Below are positions 1-9,610 of a stretch of DNA of 64,000 bases, piece by piece. This stretch comes from Bifidobacterium phasiani. GTDB taxonomy: Bacteria > Actinomycetota > Actinomycetes > Actinomycetales > Bifidobacteriaceae. A program made the translations under genes and the position numbers. The notes below the pieces were generated by a model. That model worked only from the letters and a program-made list of their open reading frames with translations. It searched no databases and was not told the DNA's origin. The DNA is taken from contig NZ_JAHBBD010000004.1 of NCBI RefSeq assembly GCF_019331775.1, positions 82,259 to 146,258 on the forward strand, in the 5' to 3' direction. Within the stretch, counting starts at the first letter, position 1. Every line of letters starts with the position of its first letter.

Positions 1-139
1 GCGGACAACTCGCGGGAAGAGAACATGTCGCGCGGGGCGGGGCGCGACGCCTGGAGACACGCCGGAAACGCCGGGCAGCCACGGCCGCGTGACGCGCGGA
101 CGGCCGGCCTGGGACGCGCATGCGCTATCCTTGACGGAC

Positions 140-505
140 TGAGACCCCTTGATGGCCGCGGCCGCGCCGGTCCGCCGGCACGGCTGAGGAACTTCCGGGC
201 TCCGCAGAGCACGATGGCGGATAACGTCCGCCCAGGGCGACCTGAGAGATAGCGCAGCAGAGAACAGACCGCCCGGCGTTGCCGGGTAAGGGTGAAACGG
301 CGGTGTAAGAGACCACCGGGCCGCTGGTAACAGTCGGCCGCATGGCAAGCCTCATCGGGAGCAAGGCCAAGCAGGAGGCGTTCGAGGGCTGCTCGCCCGA
401 GCCTCCGGGTAGGCTGCTAGAGCCTGGCGGCGACGCCAGGTCGAGATGGATGGCCATCCGTGCCGCGCATGCGGCACGACAGAACCCGGGGTATAAGGGG
501 TCTCA
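140..505 (+). ncRNA. rnpB: RNase P RNA, bacterial type A
   Basis: Catalytic RNA of ribonuclease P, which removes 5' leaders from tRNA precursors. Seen: the conserved 5' core around 192-210 (GAGGAA-like stretch followed by TCCGGGCTCC), the AGAGATAGCGCAGCAGAGAAC block at 245-265, GGTAAGGGTGAAACGG at 284-299, and the universal 3' core ACAGAACCCGGGGTATA at 479-495. The ends are set by an 11-bp P1 helix in which 140-150 pairs with 495-505. A pyrimidine-rich tract (506-530) follows and probably helps termination. Length (366 nt) fits type A RNAs. No coding sequence in this stretch is credible. Confidence 0.95.
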
Positions 506-656
506 CTTTCTCTTTCCTCTTTTTCTTTCATTAGCCTTTGCCGCGAAACGGACCGTCAGGCCCGTACGCGCCCACCCCGGCCCACGCTCCCCCGAGCCGC
601 CGGCGCGGAACGGCTTCCTGAATCCACATCGTTCGAGCGTCCTGCGACCCGACCGG

Positions 657-1382
657 CTAGTCGCGGAACAGCTCCTCGGCGACGCGCCGCAGCGCGTCGG
701 GGCTGTGTCCCTTGCGGCCGCCCGCCGACCAGAAGCGGCGCCGACGCACCGCCGGGTCCAGGCCGCGGGTCCTGCCGGCGTAGCGGCGCCCCAGCTCCCA
801 GACGGCCTCCTCGAACTCGCCGCGCGCCTCCGCCTCCGCGGCCACGCGCTCGGCCAGATCCCGGGACACGCCCTTGCGCGTCAGCTCCATCACGGCGCCG
901 CGACGCCCCATCAGTCGGCCGGCGCAGTACCGTATGGCCGACTCGGCGTACGCCTGGTCGTCGAGCAGCCGCACACGGGTCAGCCGTTCGATGACCTCGT
1001 CCACGACGCCGTCCGCATAGCCCTTGTCGAGCAGCCGCCGGCGCAGGGCGCCCGACGGGCGCGGCGCGGCGTCCAGCAGGCGAAGCGCCGCCTCACGGCA
1101 TTCCTCCACGTCGTCGATGGAGTGCGACGACCCGCCGTCCGCGTCGCCGCCACCGGCAACCCCCGCGCCGCCGTCCGCGGACACGGCGGACACGACGCCG
1201 GAAACGGCGCCGGCGGCGATGAGGGACGCCATGCGGCCCGGAACGTCAGCACCCGGGACGCCACCGTCCGGGACGCTGACGTCCGGAGCACCGTCATCCG
1301 GAACACCGACGGCGGCGTCCCGGACGCCCGACGCCTCGATGCGCGGCGCGTGCCGCGTCAGAAACTCCTCGGCGGTGATCAT
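657..1382 (-). CDS. recX: Regulatory protein RecX
   Basis: RecX modulates RecA by binding its filament. The 241-residue protein starts at an ATG that overlaps the recA stop (TGATG), which decides the start and shows translational coupling. The helical RecX repeats occupy about residues 80-241 (REAALRLLDAAPRPSGALRRRL, then LDDQAYAESAIRYCAGRL, then ERVAAEAEARGEFEEAVWELGRR). About 75 N-terminal residues are unusual: a Val/Pro/Asp/Gly-rich low-complexity stretch (motifs such as VPDDGAPD and VPDGGVPG) encoded by imperfect short DNA repeats near 1250-1330. Most RecX proteins lack this. Likely cotranscribed with recA from the SOS-regulated promoter. Confidence 0.93.
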   Translation of the reverse strand: MITAEEFLTRHAPRIEASGVRDAAVGVPDDGAPDVSVPDGGVPGADVPGRMASLIAAGAVSGVVSAVSADGGAGVAGGGDADGGSSHSIDDVEECREAALRLLDAAPRPSGALRRRLLDKGYADGVVDEVIERLTRVRLLDDQAYAESAIRYCAGRLMGRRGAVMELTRKGVSRDLAERVAAEAEARGEFEEAVWELGRRYAGRTRGLDPAVRRRRFWSAGGRKGHSPDALRRVAEELFRD

Positions 1383-2587
1383 CAGGACTTCGAGGCGGCC
1401 TTGTCGGTCGTCTTGTCCGCCGTCTTGCCGGATGCCTTGCCGGCGGACCTGCCGGCGCCGGACTTCGCCGCGTCCTCGGGCGCCGCGGCGTCGCCGGCCC
1501 CGTCGCCCTCGCCGTTGGCGAGCTGGTCGGGAATCTCGATCAGGCCGAACGCGGCCTTGACCTTGTTCTCGATCTGCTCGGTGACCTCGGGGTTGTCCTT
1601 CAGGAACTGGCGCACGTTCTCGCGGCCCTGGCCCAGCTGGTCGCCGTCGTAGGTGAACCACGAGCCGGACTTCTTGACGACGTTCGCCTGCAGGGCCATG
1701 TCGAGCACCGACCCCTCCTTGGAGATGCCCTCGCCGTACAGCACGTCGAACTCCGCGGACTTGAACGGCGGCGCCATCTTGTTCTTGACCACCTTGACCC
1801 TGGTGCGGTTGCCCACGGCCTCGTCGCCGTTCTTCAGGGTCTGGATGCGGCGGATGTCGAGGCGGACGGAGGCGTAGAACTTCAGGGCCTTGCCGCCGGT
1901 CGTGGTCTCGGGGTTGCCGAAGAACACGCCGATCTTCTCGCGCAGCTGGTTGATGAAGATGGCGGTGGTGCCGGCCTGGGCCAGCGCGCCGGTCATCTTG
2001 CGCAACGCCTGGCTCATCAGCCTGGCCTGCAGGCCGACGTGGCTGTCGCCCATCTCGCCTTCGATCTCGGCCTTCGGCACCAGCGCGGCCACGGAGTCGA
2101 TGACGATGACGTCAAGCGCCCCCGAGCGGATCAGCATGTCGGCGATCTCCAGCGCCTGCTCGCCGTTGTCCGGCTGGGAGACGATCAGCGAATCGGTGTC
2201 GACGCCGAGCTTCTTGGCGTACACCGGGTCGAGGGCGTGCTCGGCGTCGATGAAGGCGGCGACGCCACCCTCCTTCTGCGCGTTGGCCACGACGTGCAGG
2301 GCCAGCGTGGTCTTGCCGGAGGACTCAGGGCCGTAGATCTCCACGATGCGGCCCTTGGGCAGGCCGCCGATGCCCAGCGCCATGTCGAGCGCGAGCGAGC
2401 CGGTGGGGATGACCTCGACGTTCTGTTCGGGCCGGTCGCCCAGGCGCATGGCCGAGCCCTTGCCGAAGCTCTTCTCGACCTGGGCCAGCGCCGTGTTCAG
2501 CGCGGCTTGCTTGCGCGGATCGATGGCGTGAACCGCCGTGGGGTTCTCCGCGGCGGCCTTCGCCGCGGCGCTTGTCTGCTGAGCCAT
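1382..2587 (-). CDS. recA: Recombinase RecA
   Basis: DNA-dependent ATPase for homologous recombination and LexA co-protease activity in the SOS response. 401 residues. The Walker A motif GPESSGKT is at 86-93, the [11 protein letters not shown] segment follows, and the L2 loop region ([22 protein letters not shown]) is intact. The C-terminal 50 residues are an Ala/Lys/Asp-rich tail longer than in E. coli. The start ATG is preceded by AAGGAGAC. The 5' leader is about 200 nt, counted from the -10 box at 2793-2798, and carries an SOS box further upstream. recX follows with a 1-nt overlap. Confidence 0.99.
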   Translation of the reverse strand: MAQQTSAAAKAAAENPTAVHAIDPRKQAALNTALAQVEKSFGKGSAMRLGDRPEQNVEVIPTGSLALDMALGIGGLPKGRIVEIYGPESSGKTTLALHVVANAQKEGGVAAFIDAEHALDPVYAKKLGVDTDSLIVSQPDNGEQALEIADMLIRSGALDVIVIDSVAALVPKAEIEGEMGDSHVGLQARLMSQALRKMTGALAQAGTTAIFINQLREKIGVFFGNPETTTGGKALKFYASVRLDIRRIQTLKNGDEAVGNRTRVKVVKNKMAPPFKSAEFDVLYGEGISKEGSVLDMALQANVVKKSGSWFTYDGDQLGQGRENVRQFLKDNPEVTEQIENKVKAAFGLIEIPDQLANGEGDGAGDAAAPEDAAKSGAGRSAGKASGKTADKTTDKAASKS

Positions 2588-2792
2588 GCTGTCTCCTTAT
2601 GTCTGTGTATGGCGTTCGTCACGCTCCACCGTAGGGACCGGCGCCCGGGCGATGCAAGGCGCCGCGGCATTGTGGTCGAAGGGCGCGCCCGTCCACAACG
2701 CCGCCGGACGGCCGCTCCCCCCGGAATCCCGGGCCTGCGGGCCGCCGACGCCCTGCACCGCGGGTTCGCCCCGCGGCCGTTCACTGTGGACA

Positions 2793-2822
2793 ACTATAGC
2801 CCAAGACACGAACATTTGTTCG
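2793..2822 (-). promoter_or_regulatory. recA promoter with SOS box (LexA operator)
   Basis: Positions 2809-2822 read CGAACATTTGTTCG, a perfect palindrome of the Gram-positive/actinobacterial LexA operator (CGAAC-N4-GTTCG). On the minus strand it lies directly upstream of a TATAGT -10 box (2798-2793), so bound LexA would cover the -35 region. This supports SOS control of recA-recX with a leader of about 200 nt. Confidence 0.85.
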
Positions 2823-2857
2823 AATCGGCGGGATGGCGCGCGTGCCTCGGCGTGCCG

Positions 2858-3100
2858 TCAGCCGACGCGCACGGCCGGCATCGGCGGCGCGTTGTGGTCG
2901 GCGCCCCACCGGCGGGAATCGGGCACGTCCATCTGATCGCACAGCACGTTCCACACCACGCGCGGCTCCACGCCGGCCTCCAGCGCCTCGACGACGGTCA
3001 TGCCGTCCAGGCCGGTCAGCCGTTGGTCGCGCGACAGGCTGCGGCCGTAGCCGCGGCCGAACACCTCTTCGAGCAGTTCCCAGAATTCCCGTTCTCGCAT
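2858..3100 (-). CDS. DUF3046 family protein
   Basis: An 80-residue protein beginning MREREFWELLEEVFG and ending in VRVG. It matches the actinobacterial DUF3046 family: the W-x-LLEEVFG start, the YGRSLSRDQRLTGLDGMTVVEAL core, and VVWNVLCDQMDVPDSRRWG. The family is typically found between clgR and recA in Actinobacteria, as here. Function is unknown. An in-frame ATG 13 codons upstream exists, but the conserved family start is the ATG chosen here. Confidence 0.85.
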   Translation of the reverse strand: MREREFWELLEEVFGRGYGRSLSRDQRLTGLDGMTVVEALEAGVEPRVVWNVLCDQMDVPDSRRWGADHNAPPMPAVRVG

Positions 3101-3143
3101 GATGCCCCAGTCTAGCGCCGCCGGCGCGCCCCGGCGCACGCAA

Positions 3144-3176
3144 GCACCCCGCCGCCCATCAGGGTCGGCGGGGTGC
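3144..3176 (-). terminator. Hairpin between clgR and DUF3046
   Basis: GCACCCCGCCG (3144-3154) pairs perfectly with CGGCGGGGTGC (3166-3176) over an 11-nt loop. It lies just downstream of the clgR stop. There is no clear T-run, so it may be a GC-rich actinobacterial terminator or a processing hairpin. Confidence 0.6.
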
Positions 3177-3224
3177 CCGTCGCGGCGCCGCGTCGCAAGC
3201 CCGCACGCGGATGAGCCGCCGACG

Positions 3225-3737
3225 TTACGCCTCCAGCGAATCGAGGTAGTCGGCCACCATGCGCAGCATCTGGGAGGCGCTCAGCCCCAGCGACTCGGCG
3301 ATCGAGCTCAGCAGCTCGGAGCTGGCCTCCTTCTGCCCGCGCTCGACCTCGGAGAGGTAGCCGAGCGACACGCCGGCCTTCTCGCTGACCTCGCGCAGCG
3401 TCTTGTGGTCACGGGTGCGCAGGTCGCGCAGCACATGGCCGATGGCCTCGCGCAGCGACACGTGCCTGGTCTCCCCCGCGACCTCGTGCTTGCGGGCGGC
3501 GCGCGAACGCGTCTGTTCGGCGGCGTCCTCCTCGCGCCACATGCGGGCCAGGGCCGCCTGCCGCTCGTCCTTGGCCTTCTTGGCGGCGCGCGCCTTGAGC
3601 ACCTGCTGCTGGGCGAACATCACCGCCCTGCGCTGCGCCGGGGTCAGGTCGCGCATCCTCGCGGTACCGGCCTTCACGGGCGCGGGCGTCGCGTTCTTGC
3701 GTTCGACCTGTTCGGTCGTGCGGGTCATCGTTTCCAT
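3225..3737 (-). CDS. clgR: XRE-family transcriptional activator ClgR
   Basis: 170-residue helix-turn-helix regulator. In actinobacteria ClgR activates clp protease and chaperone genes. The N-terminal 85 residues are a charged region rich in Arg, Lys, Gln and Ala. The XRE HTH spans about 95-160 ([29 protein letters not shown], then [19 protein letters not shown]), with the recognition helix [14 protein letters not shown] typical of ClgR. The C-terminus ends in [11 protein letters not shown], where ClgR from other actinobacteria carries a protease-recognition tail. Its place downstream of cinA and pgsA is the conserved context. An ATG three codons later is an alternative start. The sequence GTTCCAATAAGAAC upstream (about 3770) is a possible operator half-site pair. 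Confidence 0.9.
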   Translation of the reverse strand: METMTRTTEQVERKNATPAPVKAGTARMRDLTPAQRRAVMFAQQQVLKARAAKKAKDERQAALARMWREEDAAEQTRSRAARKHEVAGETRHVSLREAIGHVLRDLRTRDHKTLREVSEKAGVSLGYLSEVERGQKEASSELLSSIAESLGLSASQMLRMVADYLDSLEA

Positions 3738-3800
3738 GGCGTCATCCTTTTCGGCTCAGTACGTTCTCGTTCCAATAAGAACAACACCGCGGACCCCGGT

Positions 3801-4415
3801 TTATTCCTGTGAAAACACTGTGAATCGGCTCACATTTTCCAGAACGCGCAATACCGTCAGCAGCCGGATATGGGGGCGGTCGCCGGCCAGCCGCAGCTCG
3901 ACGGCCTCCGTCCGCGGCCGCGCCGCGGCGTCGCCCGCATCCGGCACGCAGAACCCCAGATACACCAGGCCGGCCGGCTTGTCGCCGTCGGGACCGGGGC
4001 CGGCCACGCCGGTCGTCGACAGGCCGAGCACGCGGCCGCGCCGCCCCGGCTGCGTGTACAGCCGCGCCGCCCCGACGGCCATCTGCCGGGCCACCTCCGG
4101 GTGCACGGCGCCCTCGCGGCCCAGCAGACCGCGGTCCACGCCGAGCAGCGACGCCTTGGCCGCGATGTCGTAGGTCACCGCCGACCCCAGGAACACGCGG
4201 GAGGCGCCGGGAATGCGCACGAACGCGTCGGCGAGCAGCCCCCCGGTCAGCGACTCCGCGGTCGCGATCGCCAGCCCGGCACGCTCGCAGCCGGCCAGCA
4301 GCGAGGCGGCCAGTTCGTCGCAGCGGGCGCGGATCGCCGCGTCGTCGGCGTCGACGGGCGTGGCGCCCGCGTCGGGCAGAGCTGCGGCGGCGGCGCGCAC
4401 GGCCCCGGCGTTCAC
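3801..4415 (-). CDS. cinA: CinA C-terminal domain protein (nicotinamide-nucleotide amidase, PncC type)
   Basis: 204-residue protein carrying only the CinA C-terminal amidase domain, which deamidates NMN in pyridine nucleotide recycling. Signature stretches: IATAESLTGGLLADAFVRIPGAS, FLGSAVTYDIAAKASLLGV, and LSTTGVAGPGPDGDKPAGLVYLGF, with the catalytic Ser in AESLTGG. The start is GTG at 4415, in a GTGA overlap with the pgsA stop. The MoCF-like N-terminal domain of long CinA proteins is absent, as in other actinobacteria. Confidence 0.9.
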   Translation of the reverse strand: MNAGAVRAAAAALPDAGATPVDADDAAIRARCDELAASLLAGCERAGLAIATAESLTGGLLADAFVRIPGASRVFLGSAVTYDIAAKASLLGVDRGLLGREGAVHPEVARQMAVGAARLYTQPGRRGRVLGLSTTGVAGPGPDGDKPAGLVYLGFCVPDAGDAAARPRTEAVELRLAGDRPHIRLLTVLRVLENVSRFTVFSQE

Positions 4416-5059
4416 CGGGACGCCCCGGCCTTCGGCCGGTAGAACGTGTTGATCAGATACACGGCGCCGGAATACAGGCAGAGCACCAGCGCCACGTAGA
4501 TCAGCGCATAGGTCAGCCAGTAGTAGGCGTCGAGCCACAGCGGGTTCTCCCCGACGCCGGGGGCGAACGCCCACATCGGGACCAGCAGCAGCGACAGGCC
4601 GACGCTCTGGAACACGGTCTTGAGCTTGCCCGGCCAGGCGGCGGCGATCACCTTGCCGCCGGCGTCGATGACGAAGAAGCGCATCACGGTGATGCCGATC
4701 TCGCGCACCAGGAACAGGATGGTGACCCACCAGGCCAGCTCGCCGAACGCCGAGGCCACCACCAGCGCCGAGCACATAAGCAGCTTGTCGGCGATCGGGT
4801 CCATCAGCTTGCCCAGCTCGGTCACCTGGTCGTACCTGCGCGCCATCCAGCCGTCGACCTTGTCGGTCGAGGCGGCGACGATGAACAGCACCGCCGCGAT
4901 CCAGCGCAGCGTCAGGTCGTCGGCGCCCCACGCCCCCGCGGCGATGTCCAGCCCCAGGAACACCACGACCAGCACGATGCGCGCGTAGGTCACCAGGTTC
5001 GGCGGGCTGTTCCATCCGTCGAGCAGCGACGGCTTGGTCCGTTCGTCTTGTGTCTGCAT
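4412..5059 (-). CDS. pgsA: CDP-diacylglycerol--glycerol-3-phosphate 3-phosphatidyltransferase
   Basis: Membrane enzyme that makes phosphatidylglycerol phosphate from CDP-diacylglycerol and glycerol 3-phosphate. 215 residues with several membrane segments. The CDP-alcohol phosphotransferase motif is present: DKVDGWMARRYDQVTELGKL followed by MDPIADK, containing DG-x2-AR-x8-G-x3-D-x3-D. The start at 5059 has AAGGTGA upstream. An in-frame ATG at 5092 would overlap ftsK. The gene lies 22 bp after ftsK and overlaps cinA by 4 nt, so ftsK-pgsA-cinA is probably one transcript. Confidence 0.95.
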   Translation of the reverse strand: MQTQDERTKPSLLDGWNSPPNLVTYARIVLVVVFLGLDIAAGAWGADDLTLRWIAAVLFIVAASTDKVDGWMARRYDQVTELGKLMDPIADKLLMCSALVVASAFGELAWWVTILFLVREIGITVMRFFVIDAGGKVIAAAWPGKLKTVFQSVGLSLLLVPMWAFAPGVGENPLWLDAYYWLTYALIYVALVLCLYSGAVYLINTFYRPKAGASR

Positions 5060-5081
5060 GCTATTCACCTTACCCCGACCG

Positions 5082-7835
5082 TCAGTCGACATCCAACTGC
5101 TGCTGCTCCGGGCCCCCGGAGTCCAGCGAGTCCGTCTCGCCGCGGATGAACGCGAGCACCGCGGGCAGGTCCTGCGGCTGCACGAGCACCTGGCGCGCCT
5201 TCGAGCCCTCCGAGGGGCCGACCACGCCGCGGGACTCCAGCAGGTCCATCAGGCGGCCGGCCTTGGCGAACCCGACGCGCAGCTTGCGCTGCAGCATCGA
5301 GGTCGAGCCGAACTGCGTGGTGACCACCAGCTCGGCGGCCTGCAGCAGCACGTCCATGTCGCCGCCGATCTCCTCGTCGGGCTCGACGGCGTGCTTCTCC
5401 GCCTCCTTGGCCATCTGCTCGATGTCCTCGCGGTAGCGCGGCTTGCGCTGGGTGCGCACGTACTCGACCGCCTTGCGGATCTCCGATTCGGAGACCCACG
5501 AGCCCTGCACGCGGATCGGCTTGGCCGAGCCCATCGGCAGGAACAACGCGTCGCCCTGGCCGATCAGCGTCTCGGCGCCGACCGTGTCGAGGATGACGCG
5601 GGAGTCGGTGGCCGACGAGGTGGCGAAGGCCAGGCGCGAGGGGATGTTCGCCTTGATCAGGCCGGTGACCACGTCGACGGAGGGGCGCTGCGTGGCGAGC
5701 ACCAGGTGCACGCCGGCGGCGCGGGCCAGCTGCGTGATGCGCTGGATCGAGCTCTCAACGTCGTTCTTGGCGACCATCATCAGGTCGGCCATCTCGTCGA
5801 CGACGACGAGCAGGTAGGGGTACGGCGCGACCTTGCGGTTCGAGCCGGCGGGCGCGTGCACCTTGCCGGCGCGCACGGCCTCGTTGAAGTCCTTGACGTG
5901 GCGGAACCCGAAGAACTCGAGGTCGGAGTAGCGCGCGTCCATCTCCTTGACCACCCACTCCAGGGCCTGCGCGGCCTTCTTCGGGTCGGTGATGATCGGG
6001 GTGAGCAGATGCGGGATGCCCGCGTACGCGGACAGCTCCACGCGCTTGGGGTCGACCAGGATCATGCGCACCTGCTCCGGCGTGGCGCGCATGATGATCG
6101 AGGTGAGCATCGAGTTGACGAAGCTCGACTTGCCCGAGCCGGTGGCGCCCGCCACCAGCAGGTGCGGCATCTTGGTCAGGTCCGCGGTCACGAAATGGCC
6201 CTCGACGTCCTTGCCGATGCCGGCCAGCATCGGGTTGGGGTCGCCCATCGCCTTGTCGGAGCGCAGCACGTCGCCCAGGTGCACGATCTCGCGGTCCTCG
6301 TTCGGGATCTCGATGCCGATGGCCGACTTGCCGGGGATCGGCGAGAGGATGCGCACGTCGGAGCTGGCCACGGCGTAGGCGATGTTCTTCTGCAGGTTGA
6401 TGACCTTCTCGACCTTGACGCCCGAGCCGAGCTCGACCTCGTACTGCGTGACCGACGGGCCGCGCAGGAAGCCGACGACCTTGGCGTCGACCTTGAACTG
6501 CTCGAAGGTGGAGGTCAGCGCGCGGATCACGCGGTCGTTGGCCGGCGTGCGCGCGGCGTGCGGCTGGCCCTTGGCGAGCATCCCCAGGTCGGGCAGCGCG
6601 TACGGCGCGTCGGGGGCGTCGGGCGCGGCGGCGACGCCGTCGGACGCGGCCGCGCCGGCCGGGTCGGCCGGGTCGGAGGCGTCGCCGCCGGCAAGTGCGT
6701 CCGCATCGCCGGCCGCGGCGCTCTGCACGGGCAGATCGGTCATCGACCCGTCCTCGCCGATCGCCGCCCACGGGTCGTCGCCGGCCGCCGCGTCGCCGCC
6801 CGCCGCGGGCATGGCGCCGACATGCCCGACAGCGACGGCCCCGCCCGTCGTCCCGCCGGCCGCGGAGGAGACCGTGCGGGGCGCCGGGGTGTCGAGCAGA
6901 CGGGTCTCGGCGCTCTCGCCGTGGCGGCTGGCGGCCGTCTCGAACGGATCGTCGCCCGCGTACCGTTCGAGCCGGCCGTCATCGGACGCGGACTTGCGGC
7001 GGCCGAACAGCCGCGCGAGGAACCCGAGCCTGGCGGGGCGCTCGCCGCCGTCAGCCGCGTCGCCGTCATGGGAAGGCACGCCGTCGGCGAAGGCGATCGT
7101 GTCGTCGCCGACGCGGACCTCGTTGGGGAACTGGTCGGCGGCGCCCTTGCCGGCGTCGTCGCCCTGCCCGCCGCGCAGCCGCGACGCCAGCTCGCCGGCC
7201 CGCTGCGGGATGTCGGTGACGTGGGTGCGGGTGATCAGCAGCAGCGCGAACACCCCGACGACCACGAAGACGATGATCGCGAACGCCTTGGAGAGCCCCC
7301 ACGCCAGCGGGGACCCGAGGACGAAGCCGAACAGCCCGCCCGCCCGCTGCAGGGCGGTGATGTCGAAGCCGGGCGCGTCGGAGGCGAGCGCCACGTCGAT
7401 GATCGAGCAGACCGACCACATCAGCATCACCCAGCCGGTGACCACGCGCGGGTTGCCGGACTCCTTGCCGGAATGCCGCATCAGGCGGATCGCCAGGTAC
7501 ACCAGCAGCACGGGCAGCACCACGCTCATCACGCCGAGCACGCCCGAGGCGAAGGCGTGCAGCACCTGTCCGATGGCGCCGTCGACGCGGAACCATTCCG
7601 AGGCGCAGAAGAACACGGCGAGCACGATCATCAGGAAGCACCAGCCGTCGCGCCGGTAGGCGGGATCGTACGACCCGACGCCGGCGACGGAGCGCACCGC
7701 CGACCCGAAGGCGCGCGGGATCGCGAGCAGCGCGCGCTTGCCCAGTGATTCTTCCGCAGGCTGCGCCTTGCCCGCGGACGACCCCTTCGACGAGGATCGC
7801 TTGGAAGTGCCTGAGGATGATGTGGTTCGTGCCAT
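5082..7835 (-). CDS. ftsK: DNA translocase FtsK/SpoIIIE
   Basis: Septal DNA pump that clears chromosome arms at division and activates XerCD at dif. 917 residues. Four membrane segments lie at about 50-215. A long Ala/Asp/Gly/Pro-rich linker runs to about 400. The motor domain has Walker A GATGSGKS at about 561-568 and the Walker B-like [16 protein letters not shown]-terminal winged-helix gamma domain ([22 protein letters not shown]) recognises KOPS. A TACAAT -10 box at 7851-7846 leaves only a few leader nucleotides before the ATG, so translation is nearly leaderless. Confidence 0.98.
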   Translation of the reverse strand: MARTTSSSGTSKRSSSKGSSAGKAQPAEESLGKRALLAIPRAFGSAVRSVAGVGSYDPAYRRDGWCFLMIVLAVFFCASEWFRVDGAIGQVLHAFASGVLGVMSVVLPVLLVYLAIRLMRHSGKESGNPRVVTGWVMLMWSVCSIIDVALASDAPGFDITALQRAGGLFGFVLGSPLAWGLSKAFAIIVFVVVGVFALLLITRTHVTDIPQRAGELASRLRGGQGDDAGKGAADQFPNEVRVGDDTIAFADGVPSHDGDAADGGERPARLGFLARLFGRRKSASDDGRLERYAGDDPFETAASRHGESAETRLLDTPAPRTVSSAAGGTTGGAVAVGHVGAMPAAGGDAAAGDDPWAAIGEDGSMTDLPVQSAAAGDADALAGGDASDPADPAGAAASDGVAAAPDAPDAPYALPDLGMLAKGQPHAARTPANDRVIRALTSTFEQFKVDAKVVGFLRGPSVTQYEVELGSGVKVEKVINLQKNIAYAVASSDVRILSPIPGKSAIGIEIPNEDREIVHLGDVLRSDKAMGDPNPMLAGIGKDVEGHFVTADLTKMPHLLVAGATGSGKSSFVNSMLTSIIMRATPEQVRMILVDPKRVELSAYAGIPHLLTPIITDPKKAAQALEWVVKEMDARYSDLEFFGFRHVKDFNEAVRAGKVHAPAGSNRKVAPYPYLLVVVDEMADLMMVAKNDVESSIQRITQLARAAGVHLVLATQRPSVDVVTGLIKANIPSRLAFATSSATDSRVILDTVGAETLIGQGDALFLPMGSAKPIRVQGSWVSESEIRKAVEYVRTQRKPRYREDIEQMAKEAEKHAVEPDEEIGGDMDVLLQAAELVVTTQFGSTSMLQRKLRVGFAKAGRLMDLLESRGVVGPSEGSKARQVLVQPQDLPAVLAFIRGETDSLDSGGPEQQQLDVD

Positions 7836-7968
7836 AACGCATCAGATTGTACAACCCGGCGCGCCCGCGCGCCGCCCGCCGCAGCGATGCCATACAGCGC
7901 CCACACAAGGCCCCGCCGCACGGGCCACGCGCGCGGCGCCGGCGTCGCGCGCCCGCCCCCGATGCGGC

Positions 7969-7974
7969 TATCAT
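7969..7974 (+). promoter_or_regulatory. -10 box of a leaderless promoter (Fic gene)
   Basis: TATCAT lies six nucleotides before the ATG at 7981. A transcript started from it would begin at or next to the start codon. No ribosome-binding site is visible. Confidence 0.6.
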
Positions 7975-7980
7975 CGGAAT

Positions 7981-8709
7981 ATGACTCCAGCCGAACGTGC
8001 GAGCGCAGTCGCATTTGCACTGAAGAACTGCGCGTTGGAAGCGATGGCGCCGAGCGAGGCGACGATGCGCGCGGCCATGGACTACGAGCGCGGGGACATC
8101 GACGTCAGCCGGCTCATCGACCGCGCCGACGACGACCCGGCCAGCGGCGTGTTCGCGCGCACCGTGCTGCTGGCCGAACGCCGCTGGCCGATGTCCTGCG
8201 ACCTGGACGAGCTGCGGGCCATCCACCGCGGCCTGTTCGAGGGCGTGTACAACGACGCCGGCCGGCTGCGCATGCGCGACACGGCGCGCGACGCCGTCGA
8301 CGACAGGCGCCGCGCCCGCAACCCCGAGGCGTTCTTCCCGGCGGCCCTGATCGAGACCGGCGCGCACAACATCGCGATGGAGCTCGCCGACAAGCGCAAC
8401 CTGGCCGGCTACGACCGCGCCGACTTCGTCGGCCAGCTCGCCCATATCTACGACGAGCTCGGCTACCTGCACCCGTTCAGGGGCGGCAACGCGATGACGC
8501 TGCGGATCTTCGCGTCGCGGCTGGCGCACGACGCCGGCTGGGACCTGGACTGGGGCCCGGTGACGCGCGAGGAGTACCGCGCGGCCAAACGCGAGGCCTA
8601 CCGCGGCGACGTCACCGGCTTCGAGCGCATGTTCGACGCGATCTGCCGGCCGGCCAACCCGACGAGGGTGTTCCTGATTGCCGGCTGGAGCCAGGGTCCG
8701 GCGCACTGA
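7981..8709 (+). CDS. Fic/DOC domain protein with degenerate catalytic motif
   Basis: 242-residue Fic-fold protein. Fic enzymes usually AMPylate hydroxyl groups on target proteins. The flanking motif IHRGLFEGVYNDAGRLR (81-97) is typical. The active-site loop reads HPFRGGNAMTLR (164-175) instead of HPFx(D/E)GNGRxxR: the catalytic His164 and the Asn are kept, the metal-binding acidic residue is Gly, and the phosphate-binding Gly-Arg pair is Ala-Met. No clear (S/T)xxxE(G/N) inhibitory helix is visible. It stands alone between convergent or divergent minus-strand genes, with no obvious antitoxin. The activity is uncertain: it may be inactive, or a Fic with altered chemistry. Confidence 0.85.
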   Translation: MTPAERASAVAFALKNCALEAMAPSEATMRAAMDYERGDIDVSRLIDRADDDPASGVFARTVLLAERRWPMSCDLDELRAIHRGLFEGVYNDAGRLRMRDTARDAVDDRRRARNPEAFFPAALIETGAHNIAMELADKRNLAGYDRADFVGQLAHIYDELGYLHPFRGGNAMTLRIFASRLAHDAGWDLDWGPVTREEYRAAKREAYRGDVTGFERMFDAICRPANPTRVFLIAGWSQGPAH

Positions 8710-8733
8710 GCGGCCCCGGAGCCTCGGCCGGGT

Positions 8734-9582
8734 TCACATGCCCTGCTCGTAGATCTTGTTGGTGATCTGTGCGCACAGCCTCACGAATTCGGGTGCCGAG
8801 CGGATGTCCTCCGGCGTGGCGTCCTCGGGCAGGGTCGAGGCGACATCGACCGGCACGTCCATCACCACGGTTCCCGGATGCTTGCTCATCACGATGACGC
8901 GGGTGCCCAGGAACACGGCCTCGTCCACGCTGTGCGTGATGAAGAACACCGTCTTCTTGCGCTCGCGCCAGATGCGCAGCAGCTCGTTCTGCAGGTTCTC
9001 GCGCGTCAGCGCGTCCAAGGCGCCGTACGGCTCGTCCATCATGATGAGCTCCGGATCGGTCGCCAGCACGCGCGCGATCTGGCAGCGCTGCTGCATGCCA
9101 CCCGACAGCTCGTACGGCCGCCGGCCGCCGGCGTCGGCCAGACCGACGAGCTCGAGGAACTCGTCGGCGATGGCGCTGCGCTCCTGCCTGGACTTGCCCT
9201 GCATGCGCATGCCGAACTCGACGTTGCCCTTCACCGTCAGCCACGGGTACAGCGTCGGCTTCTGGAAGACGACGCCGCGCTGCGGGTCGGCTCCGTCGAT
9301 CTGCTTGGCGTTGGCCTGGATCCAGCCGGAGGACGGCTTCTCATACCCGGCGAGCATGTTGAGCAGCGTCGTCTTGCCGCAGCCGGACGGCCCCACCACG
9401 CAGATGAAGTCGCCGCGGTCGATGGTCAGGTTGATGTCCTGGAGCGCCACGACCTCCTCGCCCTGCTGCGTCGTGTAGATCTTCGACACATGCTCGATGC
9501 GCACCGCCGGCTCGCGTCGGGCCGACGTCAGGGTCTGGCCGTCGGTCGTCGTGCCGGCCGTCGCGGTCTTTCGCGTTTCCAT
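8734..9582 (-). CDS. tauB: ABC transporter ATPase, nitrate/sulfonate/taurine family (TauB/SsuB-like)
   Basis: 282-residue ATPase that powers a sulfonate-type importer. Walker A GPSGCGKT at 64-71, Q-loop FQKPTLYPWLTV at about 106-117, signature LSGGMQQR at 159-166, and Walker B LIMMDEP at 179-185 are all intact, followed by the ITHSVDEAVFLG switch His. The start at 9582 follows GTGAAGGAG. It is the last gene of a five-gene unit, 28 bp after the binding protein. The substrate is inferred to be taurine or a related aminosulfonate from the enzymes encoded upstream. The ATPase family alone would also fit nitrate or an aliphatic sulfonate. Confidence 0.88.
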   Translation of the reverse strand: METRKTATAGTTTDGQTLTSARREPAVRIEHVSKIYTTQQGEEVVALQDINLTIDRGDFICVVGPSGCGKTTLLNMLAGYEKPSSGWIQANAKQIDGADPQRGVVFQKPTLYPWLTVKGNVEFGMRMQGKSRQERSAIADEFLELVGLADAGGRRPYELSGGMQQRCQIARVLATDPELIMMDEPYGALDALTRENLQNELLRIWRERKKTVFFITHSVDEAVFLGTRVIVMSKHPGTVVMDVPVDVASTLPEDATPEDIRSAPEFVRLCAQITNKIYEQGM

Positions 9583-9610
9583 GGTGTTCTCCTTCACTGT
9601 TGCCGCCCGG

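Noticed and set aside
125..457. Open reading frames on both strands across 125-1650
   Set aside because: They run through the RNase P RNA and recX/recA; composition-driven reading frames in GC-rich DNA with no family resemblance.
2797..2830. tRNA-like TTCGAATC sequence upstream of recA
   Set aside because: It is part of the perfect LexA palindrome and no cloverleaf can be drawn.
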